Notes: generated from the letters alone by a model not told the origin. DNA of 64,000 nt from CAXBBB01 sp963841855 (GCA_963841855.1 CAWJEJ010000001.1:682001-746000); one strand, 5' to 3'; numbered from the stretch's first letter, positions 16,890 to 26,829 are shown. Translations and numbers: made by a program.

Positions 16890-17984
16890 ATGACGGCAAC
16901 CTCCTCCCTCTCGGCGACGACATCGGCGGCTCCGCGCAGTCCGGCGCGCGTCCGGGCGTGGGCGCTGAGCGGGCTGGGCGTGAGCCTGGTCGGGACGATG
17001 ATTCTGGCGGTCGGGATTGGCGCCGTAGCAATCGCTCCGGATCAGGTCGTCGGCATCCTGCTGGACGGCATCGGCTTCCCCATCGGCGTGGCGTTTTCGG
17101 ATCAGCAGGCGTTGGTGCTGACAGGAATTCGACTTCCACGTGTGCTGTTGGGCGCGCTGGTCGGCGCTGGATTGGCGGTGAGCGGCGCGCTGATGCAGGG
17201 GCTGTTTCGCAATCCGCTGGCCGACCCCGCGCTGGTCGGCGTGTCGAGCGGGGCGGCGCTGGGGGCGTCGACGATGATCGTGTTCGGATCGCTGCTTCCG
17301 GGCGCCGTCGTCGGTGCGCTGGGGACGTGGGGTATTGCGTTGGCGGCGTTTGGAGGCGGACTGGTCGTGACGGTCGTCGTCTACCAGATCGCGTCGCGCG
17401 GGTCGCACACGTCGGTCGCGACGATGCTGCTAGCGGGAATCGCGCTCAACGCGCTGTGCGGCGCGGCGATGGGGATGCTGGTGCTGCTCTCAGACGACAA
17501 TCAGTTGCGCGATCTGACGTTTTGGACGCTGGGTAGCCTGGGCGGCGCGTCGTGGCAAACCGTGGCGGTCGTGGCGCCGATGATCGGCGTCGTGCTGGCC
17601 GCGTCGCCGTACCTCGCTCGCTCGCTCAACGCGCTGCTGCTGGGCGAGGCCGAGGCGCGGCACCTGGGCGTCCGCGTCGAGTCGGTCAAGCGGTTGACTA
17701 TCGGGCTGGCGGCGCTGGCGGTCGGCGCGGCGACGGCGGTCGCGGGGCTGATCGGGTTCGTCGGGCTGGTCGTGCCGCACCTGGTTCGGCTGGCGCTGGG
17801 GCCGGACCACCGGATGCTACTCCCTGCATCGGCGCTGAGCGGCGCGCTGCTGCTGGTCGCAGCCGACGTGCTGGCCCGCGTCGTTGCGGCTCCCGCCGAA
17901 GTGCCCATCGGCATCCTGACCGCGCTGGGCGGCGCGCCCTTCTTCCTCGCCCTGCTGCGCACGCGTGGCGGTTTCACGATATGA
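16890..17984 (+). CDS. hmuU: Haem ABC transporter permease (FecCD family)
   Basis: Inner-membrane permease that forms the haem channel with HmuV. The 364-residue protein has about ten hydrophobic helices. FecCD landmarks include RLPRVLLGALVGAGLAVSGALMQ near residue 80, NPLADPALVGVSSGAALGA near 110, and the coupling region GEAEARHLGV followed by VGLVVPHLVRLALG. Its TGA overlaps the hmuV start codon by 4 bp (ATGA at 17981-17984). Confidence 0.94.
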   Translation: MTATSSLSATTSAAPRSPARVRAWALSGLGVSLVGTMILAVGIGAVAIAPDQVVGILLDGIGFPIGVAFSDQQALVLTGIRLPRVLLGALVGAGLAVSGALMQGLFRNPLADPALVGVSSGAALGASTMIVFGSLLPGAVVGALGTWGIALAAFGGGLVVTVVVYQIASRGSHTSVATMLLAGIALNALCGAAMGMLVLLSDDNQLRDLTFWTLGSLGGASWQTVAVVAPMIGVVLAASPYLARSLNALLLGEAEARHLGVRVESVKRLTIGLAALAVGAATAVAGLIGFVGLVVPHLVRLALGPDHRMLLPASALSGALLLVAADVLARVVAAPAEVPIGILTALGGAPFFLALLRTRGGFTI

Positions 17985-18823
17985 CGATGTCCGACTCCAC
18001 TCTCCGCCTGTCCGGTGCGACGTTCACCATCGGCAAGAAGGCACTCGTCGCCCACGTCGATCTCGACGTGCGGCCCGGCGAGGTCGTAGCCGTCGTCGGG
18101 GCGAACGGCGCGGGCAAGACGACGCTGCTGCGAATGCTGAGCGGCGAACTGGCGCCGACGACCGGAAGCGCGTCGCTCGACGACTGTCCGCTGTCGCGCA
18201 TCGCTCCGGACCGGCTGGCACGTCGGCGTGCAGTTCTGCCGCAGCACTCCAAGTTGGCGTTCGGATTAACGGCGCGCGAAGTCGTTCTGCTCGGGCGGAC
18301 GCCGCACAGCACCAGAGTGTCAGTCGACGCCGACTCGGTCCAGCGAGCGATGGAAAAAGCAGGCGTGGCACATCTCGCGGATCAGCGCTACCCGACGCTT
18401 TCGGGCGGCGAGCAGCAGCGCGTCCACCTAGCTCGCACGCTCGCTCAACTCGACGGCGATACGTCCGAGTCGCGCTACCTTCTCCTCGACGAACCGACGG
18501 CCAGCCTCGACTTGGCTCACCAGCACCAGACCTTGCGCACCGCCCGGCGCGTGGCCGACAGCGGCGCGGGCGTCCTCGCGATCCTTCACGACCTCAACCT
18601 CGCCGCCCAGCACGCCGACCGCATCGCCGTCATGAAAGACGGACGCATCGTCGCCGACGGAGCGCCCGGTGACGTACTCACGCCCGAGATCGTAGCCCAC
18701 GCGCTAGGCATCGCCGTCATGGTGACCAATCATCCGTGCGCCACCTGCCCGCTCGTCATCTCAATGCCCGATGGCGCGACGATGGATCATGCGATGCCGT
18801 TCTCGCTTCCGGTTCTTTCCTAG
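17981..18823 (+). CDS. hmuV: Haem ABC transporter ATP-binding protein
   Basis: Cytoplasmic ATPase that powers HmuU. The 280-residue protein has Walker A GANGAGKTT near residue 40, the signature LSGGEQQRVHLA, Walker B YLLLDEPTASLD and the switch histidine in LAILHDLNLAAQ. The start is the ATG at 17981, overlapping the hmuU stop; a longer open frame upstream is only the shadow of hmuU. A slightly long C-terminal tail (~40 residues past the ATPase core) contains CATCP, with no known role. Confidence 0.94.
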   Translation: MTMSDSTLRLSGATFTIGKKALVAHVDLDVRPGEVVAVVGANGAGKTTLLRMLSGELAPTTGSASLDDCPLSRIAPDRLARRRAVLPQHSKLAFGLTAREVVLLGRTPHSTRVSVDADSVQRAMEKAGVAHLADQRYPTLSGGEQQRVHLARTLAQLDGDTSESRYLLLDEPTASLDLAHQHQTLRTARRVADSGAGVLAILHDLNLAAQHADRIAVMKDGRIVADGAPGDVLTPEIVAHALGIAVMVTNHPCATCPLVISMPDGATMDHAMPFSLPVLS

Positions 18824-18887
18824 CCATCTCCCAACTCTCAAAGCTGACAGCTTTCTCCTCCGCGCTCCACCTCCTCCCTCCACCGGT

Positions 18888-19967
18888 ATGACCGACACCG
18901 CTCCAACCCCAACCCTTCGCGAACGCTGGGCCGCCTACCAAACCGAAAACCCCAACCAGCGCATCCGCAACGCAGCCCACGAACTGGGCGTCAGCGAGGC
19001 CGAACTCGTCCACCTGAGCGACGGCGTGCGCAGATTGCACCTCGACGGCGTCGACCAGATCGGCGAGTTGCTGATGGCGATGGAGTCGATGGGCGAGGTG
19101 ATGGCGCTGACCCGCAACGATGCCTGCGTGCACGAGAAGACCGGCGTCTACCGCAACGTCGAGTTAATGCCCCGGCACAAGATGGGCCTGGTGCTCGACG
19201 AGCAGATCGACCTTCGACTCTTTCTGTCGGGCTGGCGGCACGCATTTGCCGTCGAGACGCCGTTCGACGGTGGAATCGACGGATTGCGGCGTAGCATCCA
19301 GTTCTTCAGCGGCGACGGATCGGCGATCCACAAGATCTTTCTCACGCGCAAGAGCGATGTCGCCGCCTACAATCAGATCGTCGCTCGCTTCCTGCATCCC
19401 AATGCTGATACGCCGCTCGACATTCAGTCCCCTAAAGCGCGTCCGGCTGAGAAACCCGACGCCGACATCGACGCTGATGGTTTCCTGTCCGATTGGGAAA
19501 TGCTCAAAGACACGCACGACTTCTTCCCGCTGATGGGACGCTACGGCGTCAAACGCGAGCAGGCGCTGCGCATCGCCGAGGGACGCTTTTCGGACCGCCT
19601 CGACCTTTCGGTCACGCGCGGGCTGCTCGACACGGCGCAGTCAACGCAGACGCCGATCATGGTGTTCGTCGGCAACCGCGGCTGCTTACAGATCCACAGC
19701 GGACCGGTCAACAAAGTCAAGGCGCACGGCCCATGGTACAACGTGCTCGATCCCGGCTTCAACCTGCATCTCAACGAATCGTCGGTCGCGTCGGCGTGGG
19801 CCGTCCGAAAGCCGACCGAGGATGGCGACGTGAACTCGGTAGAGATGTTCGATGCCGACGGCGAGATGATCGTTCAGTTTTTCGGCAAGCGCAAACCGGG
19901 CATCCCCGAACTGCCCGAATGGCTCGCCCTCGCGAATGGACTGCCGAGACTGAACGTCGCCGCGTAA
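18888..19967 (+). CDS. hmuS: HmuS/ChuS/HemS-family haem-degrading or haem-trafficking protein
   Basis: Cytoplasmic protein that receives imported haem and degrades or stores it. The 359-residue length and two related halves fit the family. The N-terminal half has RIRNAAHELGVSEAELVHLS, VMALTRNDACVHEK and GLVLDEQIDLRLFLSGW. The C-terminal half has VGNRGCLQIHSGPVNKVK, GPWYNVLDPGFNLHL and SVEMFDADGEMIVQFFG. It completes the haem uptake operon 64 bp after hmuV and is followed by a terminator. Confidence 0.93.
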   Translation: MTDTAPTPTLRERWAAYQTENPNQRIRNAAHELGVSEAELVHLSDGVRRLHLDGVDQIGELLMAMESMGEVMALTRNDACVHEKTGVYRNVELMPRHKMGLVLDEQIDLRLFLSGWRHAFAVETPFDGGIDGLRRSIQFFSGDGSAIHKIFLTRKSDVAAYNQIVARFLHPNADTPLDIQSPKARPAEKPDADIDADGFLSDWEMLKDTHDFFPLMGRYGVKREQALRIAEGRFSDRLDLSVTRGLLDTAQSTQTPIMVFVGNRGCLQIHSGPVNKVKAHGPWYNVLDPGFNLHLNESSVASAWAVRKPTEDGDVNSVEMFDADGEMIVQFFGKRKPGIPELPEWLALANGLPRLNVAA

Positions 19968-19992
19968 CGCTAACCGTCCGGTGGACTTCCAA

Positions 19993-20030
19993 CCTGTCGG
20001 GTCGCTGCGGCCTGACAGGCTTTCTCGTTT
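19993..20030 (+). terminator. Rho-independent terminator of the hmu operon
   Basis: Arms CCTGTC (19993-19998) and GACAGG (20014-20019) enclose a GC-rich internal stem, followed by CTTTCTCGTTTTG. It starts 25 bp after the hmuS stop. Confidence 0.7.
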
Positions 20031-20157
20031 TGCTAAACTCCACAATCGCCAACCGAAAGGCTAGCCTTATCGAATAGGTAGGACCAATAGAAAAGGCGAC
20101 GCCACTCTCTATGCTTACTTCCTTGTTCGTGGTGGCGAAACACACATCAAACATAAA

Positions 20158-20189
20158 CTTGACATCTATTCGGGGCACTAGATATCAAG
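20158..20189. promoter_or_regulatory. Inverted repeat upstream of the inositol-linked operon
   Basis: Arms CTTGACATCTA (20158-20168) and TAGATATCAAG (20179-20189) pair at 10 of 11 positions around a 10 nt spacer. The site ends 46 bp before the ino1 ATG, within a locally AT-rich 268 bp gap that otherwise holds only the hmuS terminator. It looks like a dimeric regulator's operator. The regulator is unknown. Confidence 0.5.
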
Positions 20190-20235
20190 TGAAGCCTTTA
20201 TTCCGATCTCCCTCACTTGCGTACGCACCACCTGA

Positions 20236-21532
20236 ATGCCGCACACCAACTCCGCCGGAGACGGCGCCGCTCTGCCCTCCTCCCTCCCCCGCCCTTCCAC
20301 CTCGAACTCCGGCCGTTTGGGAATCGCCATTGTCGGCTTGGGTGGCGCCGTCGGCACGACGGCCGTTGCGGGCATCGAACTGATCAAGACGGGCCGAGCT
20401 GGGCTTGACGGACTCCCGCTCGCCGGGCTGAGCGCGGATCTAACGAGCAACCTCGCTCCCTACGGTGGGCTGGTGTTCGGCGGATGGGACCTGTACGAAG
20501 GCGATCTGGCTTCCGCCGCGCGCCACCACGGCGTGCTCGACCTGGAGCAATACGAAGCCGTCCGCGAGGCGCTGAGCGGCATCGAGCCGTGGCCCGCTTA
20601 TGGCAACGAGCGCTTCTGCGAGGGCGTGACGGGGGCGCACTGCCACGAAGCGGAGTTGGACCTGCGCGCTAGCGTCGACCAACTTCGGAGCGACCTGCGC
20701 GGCTTCAAAGAGTCGAATGGGCTGGACCGCGCCGTCGTCATCAACCTGGCCTCGACCGAATCGTCGCCCGATCTGTCGCAAGACATTTTCCAGACGCCCG
20801 GCGCGTTCGCTCAGGCCATCGACGCCGATGACGACCGCATTCCGCCCGCGATGCTCTACGCCTACGCGGCGATTTTGGAAGGCGTCCCCTACGGCAACTT
20901 CACCCCGTCGACCGGCGCCGACGTGCCCGCGCTGATCGCCCTCGCAGAAGAGCGCGGCGTCCCGCTCGCTGGCAAGGATGGCAAGACCGGGCAGACGTTC
21001 ATCAAGACGGCCCTGGCGCCGGGCCTGCGCGACCGCGCGCTGACGATCGACGGCTGGTTCTCGACCAACATCCTGGGCAACCGGGACGGCGAGGCGCTGC
21101 GCAAAGAAGGCTCACTGGCGTCGAAGATCGGCACCAAGGGCAGCGTGCTCGACCAGATCCTGGGCTACCACGTCGAGGATCACGTGGTCAAGATCAACTA
21201 CTACCGCCCGCGCGGAGACGCCAAAGAGGCGTGGGACAACGTCGACTTGATCGGCTTTTTGGGCCAGCGGATGCAGCTCAAGATCAACTTCCTGTGCAAG
21301 GACTCGATTCTGGCCGCACCGCTCGTTGCTCGACATCGCGCGCTGCCTCGACCTGGCTTCGCGCGTCGGGCACGGCGGCGTCGTGGAGCCGATGGGTGTG
21401 TTCTTCAAAGGTCCGATGACGCGCGACGTGAAGGCGACGCCCGAACACGACTTCGGTAAGCAGCAGGCCGCGTTTCTCGACTGGCTGCGGCAGGCGACCG
21501 AGAAGGCTGTATCTCAGGCGAATCCGGGGTGA
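20236..21532 (+). CDS. ino1: myo-Inositol-1-phosphate synthase, one frameshift
   Basis: Converts glucose 6-phosphate to inositol 1-phosphate with an internal NAD redox cycle. The ~431-residue protein has the Rossmann motif VGLGGAVGTTAVAGIELIK after a 27-residue leader, LTSNLAPYGGLVFGGWDLYE, GKDGKTGQTFIKTALAP and KINYYRPRGDAKEAWDNVDL, the standard active-site blocks. Near 21325 one extra T shifts the frame from 1 to 2; after it CLDLASRVGHGGVVEPMGVFF continues the family to the TGA at 21530-21532. It is the first gene of the operon and should supply its inositol phosphate. Confidence 0.93.
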
Positions 21533-21552
21533 CTGCGCGACCGGAGCGCAGC

Positions 21553-22508
21553 GTGACCGACATCAAAGCGCATCGCGCCGTCTGCTGCGGCAGATCGGCG
21601 ACCTCAAACGGGTTCGCGACGCGCGGACACCCTGGTCGCTGGCCGAGCGTGGGTTTGCTCGGTCGTGGTCGCGGATGGTCGGCGGCGAGTCGGTCGACCC
21701 GATCGCGCTGAGCGAGACGGCGTCGGCGGTCGCGGCGGTGCGGCTGGCGGGCTCGACGCGAGACGTGATGCAGACGCACGGACTGCGGCGGGACGAGGCG
21801 ACGAGGCGTGCTCGAGCGCGCGTTCGATGACGTGGCGGATCGGTCGACGCGGATCTGCGCGGCGATTGCGGCCGGCGATTCTCGGCTCGCTGACGACGAG
21901 TCGAACGCCGAGCCGGCTTTCGTCGAATTGCTCGTTCGGCAGCCGCGCGCCGGGCGCCACGCATCCGGGCCTGCCTCGTCTCGTGCTCGAGCCCGCCGAA
22001 AGCCACGCCGATCACTGCTGGGCCGTCACCGTGATGGGCGCGCTGCTCGCACCGCACTCTGGGACGCCGATCCGGCCGAAGCGTTTCTCACCGGCCTGTC
22101 GCACCACCTCTTCAACGCCACGCTTCCCGACGCCGGGTATGCGGGCGACGTACTGATCGGCGGCGACCTGATCGGCCGCATGATGCTCCATGCCAACGAT
22201 CAGCAAATCGCCACGCTTCCGGATCATCGCCGACCCCTCGTCCGCGACTCCATCGACCGGACGAAGCCGAACGGCTTTGACGAACCCGCCGCTCGCGCCT
22301 TCCACGCCGCCGACGTGCTCGACCGCGTCGGCGAGATGGCGTGGCACGAACGCTCGGCCCGCTTCCGCCTGATCGACGCGCTGGGCAGCGACACCCGAGC
22401 CGGACAACTCGACATCTGCCACAGGGCTTTTACCAAGACGTTTCAGCACGACGTGCTGACCAGCGCTGGATCCTCGATGCGGCGCTCCTGCGCGAGGTGA
22501 AGCCGTGA
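21553..22508 (+). CDS. HD-superfamily-like helical protein of unknown function, five frameshifts
   Basis: I do not recognise the family. Reconstructed from segments, it is ~317 residues and mostly helical. The N-terminal part has LLRQIGDLKRVRDARTPWSLAE and GGESVDPIALSE. The second half has ESHADHCWAVTVMGALLA, FLTGLSHHLFNATLPDAGYA and HAADVLDRVGEMAWHER. This histidine/aspartate spacing suggests an HD-type metal phosphohydrolase fold (weak inference). Shifts lie near 21578, 21805, 21950, 22065 and 22432. The chosen end is the TGA at 22506-22508, which overlaps the next gene's GTG by 4 bp, supporting that frame. It starts 20 bp after ino1. Confidence 0.55.
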
Positions 22509-23549
22509 GCGGCCGTCGCGTCGGGTGGGGCGTCGTCGGGACGGGCTGGGTGGCGCGCGACTACGTCGGACCGGGCATCGAGGCGAGCGGGCACCGCGTC
22601 GTTGCGGCCTGCGATCTGGACGCCGATGCGCTCGCCGACTTTCCTACCGCACCGATCCGACCTGGCTGCGCACCGGTCGATCTGGACGCGTTGCTGGCAA
22701 TGGACGAGGTCGACGCCGTCTACGTCGCCACGCCCAACCACGCGCACGCGGCGCCCGTTGTAGCCGCGGCGGCGGCGGGCAAGGCCGTGCTGTGCGAGAA
22801 GCCGATGGCGCGCACACTCGGCGAGGCCCGCGAGTTGGGCGACGCCGTTCGCGCGTCGGGCGTGCTCTATGCGACAGCGTTCGACCAGCGGTTCCACCCG
22901 GCGCACGTGCGCCTGCGCGAGTTGATCGGCCAAGGTGCGCTCGGCGTCGTCACGTCGGTCCGCATCCGCTACGCCTGCTGGACTGGCCCCACCTGGTCGC
23001 CCGACGGCAAGATCGCACGACAACTGGCGCGCCGATCCCGACCGGGCCGGAGGCGGCGCGTTCATCGACCTGGCTCCGCACGGCCTTGACCTGACCCAGG
23101 TGTTGCTGGGCGAGCCGATCACCCACGTGGCCGCGCTGCTCCAGCACCGCGTCCACGACTATGCCGTCGACGACGGAGCCGCTCTGGCCGGGCGGACGGC
23201 GTCGGGCGCGCTGCTCAGCCTGTCGGTTGCCTACAACTGTCCCGAGACGTTTCCGCGCCGCGAGTTGGAAGTCGCCGGGACGCGGGGACGCGCGCTCGCG
23301 ATCAACACGATGGGCCAGACGCCCGGCGGCTCGCTGACGCTGACCGACGCGCAGACGGGCGAGGCGCAGCCGGTCGATTTCGACGGCCATGCGAGTCCGT
23401 TCGAGCGGCAGATCGCGGCGTTCTCGTCGGCCGTGGCGGGCGAGACGGCGTTTCCCTACTCGCTCGACCACGACCTGCACACGATGCGCCTGCTCGACGC
23501 GTCTATGCGCGAGCCGTCGACGCCACGTCGCACCTTCTGCCTGACCTGA
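22505..23549 (+). CDS. Gfo/Idh/MocA-family NAD(P)-dependent oxidoreductase, one frameshift
   Basis: The family oxidises or reduces hydroxyls of sugars and inositols. The ~347-residue protein starts at GTG 22505 with the Rossmann motif WGVVGTGWVARDY. It continues with VDAVYVATPNHAHA, the family lysine in VLCEKPMARTL and FDQRFHPAHVRLRELI. After a one-base shift near 23015 it reads GGGAFIDLAPHGLDLTQVLLG, the signature of the substrate domain. Inositol 2-dehydrogenases belong to this family. Next to ino1, an inositol or inositol-derived substrate is a reasonable inference, not shown. The stop is 2 bp before the next gene. Confidence 0.88.
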
Positions 23550-23551
23550 CC

Positions 23552-24445
23552 ATGAGCCGAATCGACGACCGCCTGACGCCCTACGTCTGCACCAACTGCG
23601 GCTTCTGGCAGCGCTACTTCGCGACGCCGCCCGACTGCCCGGTCTGCCTCGACTTCCGCCACCCGCTTCCGCCCGGCGGCTGGCAGTTTCTGACAGCCGA
23701 TCACGTCGCCCAGACGCACGCGTCGTCGTGGCGCGAAGTGCTGCCCGGCGTCTGGATGATCGAGACGCAGCCCGGGCTGGGCATCGGTCCGGCGGGCTGG
23801 TTGATCGAGACCGATTCGGGCAACGTGCACTGGGAAGGGGCGGGGTGGACGGACGACGCGGCGCTCGACTGGATGGCGAGTCGGGGCGGCGTTCAGGTGC
23901 TGGGCTTCTCGCACGCGCACGTGCTGGGCAGCGCGTGGCGCGTCGCCAGTCGGTTTAGGCCCGACGTGGTGGTGCAGACCGCGCAACTCCCTTGGGCGCA
24001 AGCGCTGCCGGTGTCGTGGCCGTTCGGATCGCGCGAGCGGTTGGACTGCGGACTCGAAATCGTCCACACCGGCGGCCACACCCAAGGACACAGCGTCCTG
24101 TTCTGGCCCGAGCGCCGCCTCGTGTTTTGCGGCGACGCGTTCAAGTTCAAGCTCGACGCCCAAGGCCGCGCCACCCACGTGTCGACGCACAAAGCCTACG
24201 ACGCCCACATCCCGCTCAGCCGCGAAGACGCGCGCAGCTACCGCGACACGTTCGGCAGCCTCGACTTCGACGGGCTGGTCTCGCCCTGGGAAGCCGTTCC
24301 GACCCAGTCCAAAGCCGCCGTTCTCCATCTGCTCGACCGCCAGATCGACGGCCGCCCAAGCGCCGACTGGGTCGAAATCCCCGGCGGCCCATTGCCCGCC
24401 GCGTCGGCTCGCAACGCCAACCGCGCCGACGCCTCCACTTCCTAG
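23552..24445 (+). CDS. Metallo-beta-lactamase-fold protein with N-terminal zinc ribbon
   Basis: An intact 297-residue protein. C13/C16 and C29/C32 form a rubredoxin-like ribbon (YVCTNCGFWQ...DCPVC). The rest resembles an MBL hydrolase with VWMIETQPGLGIGPAGWLIET, a histidine pair H121-x-H123 (SHAHVLG), GGHTQGH (174-180) and CGDAFKF with D195. The canonical HxHxDH box is incomplete, because D and H are replaced by L and G, so at most a one-metal site is expected. The substrate is unknown. It is the only gene of the operon besides the first half of ino1 with no sign of frame disruption. Confidence 0.8.
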   Translation: MSRIDDRLTPYVCTNCGFWQRYFATPPDCPVCLDFRHPLPPGGWQFLTADHVAQTHASSWREVLPGVWMIETQPGLGIGPAGWLIETDSGNVHWEGAGWTDDAALDWMASRGGVQVLGFSHAHVLGSAWRVASRFRPDVVVQTAQLPWAQALPVSWPFGSRERLDCGLEIVHTGGHTQGHSVLFWPERRLVFCGDAFKFKLDAQGRATHVSTHKAYDAHIPLSREDARSYRDTFGSLDFDGLVSPWEAVPTQSKAAVLHLLDRQIDGRPSADWVEIPGGPLPAASARNANRADASTS

Positions 24446-24449
24446 CCCG

Positions 24450-25988
24450 ATGCCTGACTTCTCCGTTCCACCTGACCCGCCCGCCGTCGCCCGCTACCGC
24501 GCGGCGCTCGCTCTGGACGAGGTCCACGAGTTTGCGCTAACACCGCTCGACACGACCGGCATTGCGGTTTGGACGGCGGCGACGTGGATCGACGGGGCGT
24601 TTCAGAGCGGCATCGGCTATGGCGAGACCGACGACCGGGCACGAGTCGGCGCATGGGGCGAACTGGCCGAGGGCGTCATGGTGGCGCGGCTGGCAGCAGG
24701 ACCGGTCTGGGCGAGATGCGCCGCGCAAGCTACCGCGACTTAGTCGAAGCAGGCGAGGCGGCCGTCGACCCGCTGCGGCTGCGGTTGCCCGTCGGGACGG
24801 ACTACACGCCCGAGACCGAGCGGCTGTGGGTGCGCGCGACGCGCTACGCGCCCAACACCGAGGCCGACGGCGAGCAGGTATGGATACTCGTCGAGGAGGC
24901 CGCCGCTCACTATGGCGATCTGCCGCCGGGCTACGAGCCGCTCTACCCGCCGATCACCAACGGCCTGGGCGCGGGCGATACGCTCGGGCGCGCGCTGGCG
25001 CACGGGCTGCTCGAACTGGTCCAGCGCGACGCCTCGTCGGTCGGCTACCGTGCGTTCGATCAGGGCATCGTGGTCGACCTGGACGGCGTCGACGATCCCG
25101 ACACCCGAGCGCTGATTGGGCGGCTGAGCGATGGGGCGGGCATCGACGTGCAGGTCAAACTGGCTGGGTCGCCGCTGGGCATTGGGGTGCTCTACGCGCA
25201 GGGGCGGGAGCGCGACGCCGACTCGATGCCGCATCCGCTGGTGCTGACGGGCGCGGGCGAGGGGGCGCATCCCAACCCGCTCCGTGCGCTGCGCAAGGCG
25301 CTGCTCGAGTATGGCGCGAGCCGCGTGCGCAAGCGGTTTGCCCACGGTCCGCTGTCGGATCTCGAAGGGCGCGTGCCCCAAGCCTACCTCGCCCGCGTGC
25401 GGCAACATGGCGTCGCTCCTGAGGAAAGCGAGTCGACCCGGGCCGTCGCCGAGTGGGCCGAGTTGAGCGTGGCGGACCAGACCGAGCGGCTATCGGGCAC
25501 GTGGTTTCGCGAGGCGAGCCGGATCGCGTTTGCGGACTCTGCCCGCGTCGGACGTGCCGGACGATCCCGCGGATCTGGCCCGTTGGGTCGCCGAGCGGTG
25601 CGCCGGCGAGGGAATGGACGCGTTCTTCGTTCGCCTGTCGCCGCCGGTTCGGACGCCGTCGTCGTCAAAGCCATCGTGCCCGGAATGGAGGTCGAGACCG
25701 TCACCTACCACCGAATCGGTTCGCGCAACCTGCGCCGCCTGCTGGAGCGCTCCCGTGCGGGCGACGCGCTCGTTCCGGCTGGGCTGGTCGGCATCGGAGC
25801 GCCGCCCGACGGAGCCTTGCGCCGTTCCGCTGACCGCCGATGACAGGGCGGCACTCGGAGGTCCGGCGTGGATTCGGCTGGGTCTGATGGAGCGCGCGAT
25901 GGGGCCGCTCTACGCGATGTACCGCGAGCCTGCCGAGCACGTCGTCGGGCTGATGGCCGAGCGCGCCGCCCCATCCGACCAAGCCTGA
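24450..25988 (+). CDS. YcaO-domain ATP-dependent enzyme, four frameshifts
   Basis: YcaO enzymes use ATP to activate amide bonds, giving azolines, thioamides or amidines, usually on peptides. The ~512-residue reconstruction has the YcaO blocks IGYGETDDRARVGAWGELAEG, then GLGAGDTLGRALAHGLLELVQRD and NPLRALRKALLEYGASRVRK, which contribute the nucleotide/metal site. Shifts occur near 24709 (one G apparently lost from a G-run), 25537, 25650 and 25815. The final frame ends 4 bp before the next ATG. There is no TfuA partner, E1-like ocin-ThiF domain or precursor peptide nearby, so a small-molecule substrate is plausible (inference). Confidence 0.82.
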
Positions 25989-25992
25989 CCCG

Positions 25993-26826
25993 ATGCCGCT
26001 CCGCTACGCCTACAACACCAACGGCTGCGCCCACCACCGCCTGCCCGACGCGCTCGACCTGATCGCTCAGGCGGGCTACGACGGCGTCGCGCTGACGCTC
26101 GACTGGCACCACCTCGACGTGACGGCAGACGACTACCTCGACCAGACTCGCCGTGTGTCGGACGAGCTACGTGCGCGCGAGCTGGGCGTCGTCGTCGAGA
26201 CCGGCGCGCGCTTCCTGCTCGACCCGCGCCGCAAGCACGAACCGACGCTGATGTCGCCCGAATCGGAGGGGCGGCGCGTGCGGCTGGACATGCTGACGCG
26301 CGCGCTTGATGTGTGTGCCGTTCTGGGCGGCGAGACGGTCTCGTTCTGGTCCGGCCCGCTGCGCCAGGGCGTCGAACCGGAGAGGGCGTGGGAGTGGCTG
26401 GAAGCCGGAGTCGCCGAACTTGTCCGCCGGGCCGACGCGCGCGGTGTGACGGCCTCGTTCGAGCCCGAACCCGGACACCTGACCGAGCTGCTGACCGACT
26501 ACGACCGCCTGGCCGCGGCGGCGCCCGGCCTGCGCTCTGGCGCTCGACACCGGCCACCTGCTCGTCACCGGCGAGGCCGACCCTGCCGATGCCGTCCGCG
26601 AGCGCGCGGGCCAGATTGGGAACCGTCGCCGTCGAGCAGATGGATCGCGGCGTCCACCTGCACAAGGCGTTCGGGACGGGCGACGTGGACGTGCCGTCTA
26701 TCCTGCGCGCGCTGTCGACGTGGAGTTCGGCGGGCTGGTGACGGTCGAGCTAAGCCGCGAGAGCCCGCGCGCGCACCTCGCCATACCCGAGAGCATCGCC
26801 TACCTCAAAGCTGCCGAACCGCCTAG
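25993..26826 (+). CDS. TIM-barrel sugar phosphate isomerase/epimerase family protein, several frameshifts
   Basis: AP-endonuclease-2/xylose-isomerase-like fold, ~277 residues. It begins RYAYNTNGCAHHRLPDALDLI and QAGYDGVALTLDWHH. Candidate metal ligands appear in order: E in SFEPEPGHLTELL, D/H in LALDTGHLLVTGE, H in VHLHKAFGTGD and E in VTVELSRESPRAH. Frames run 1, then 2 (near 26530), 3 (near 26617) and 2 (near 26712). A last shift near 26818 would end it at the TAG at 26824-26826, 3 bp before the next ATG; otherwise it would overlap the next gene by ~50 bp. Members isomerise or epimerise sugars and inosose derivatives. Confidence 0.78.
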   Translation: MPLRYAYNTNGCAHHRLPDALDLIAQAGYDGVALTLDWHHLDVTADDYLDQTRRVSDELRARELGVVVETGARFLLDPRRKHEPTLMSPESEGRRVRLDMLTRALDVCAVLGGETVSFWSGPLRQGVEPERAWEWLEAGVAELVRRADARGVTASFEPEPGHLTELLTDYDRLAAAAPGLRSGARHRPPARHRRGRPCRCRPRARGPDWEPSPSSRWIAASTCTRRSGRATWTCRLSCARCRRGVRRAGDGRAKPREPARAPRHTREHRLPQSCRTA

Positions 26827-26829
26827 CCC

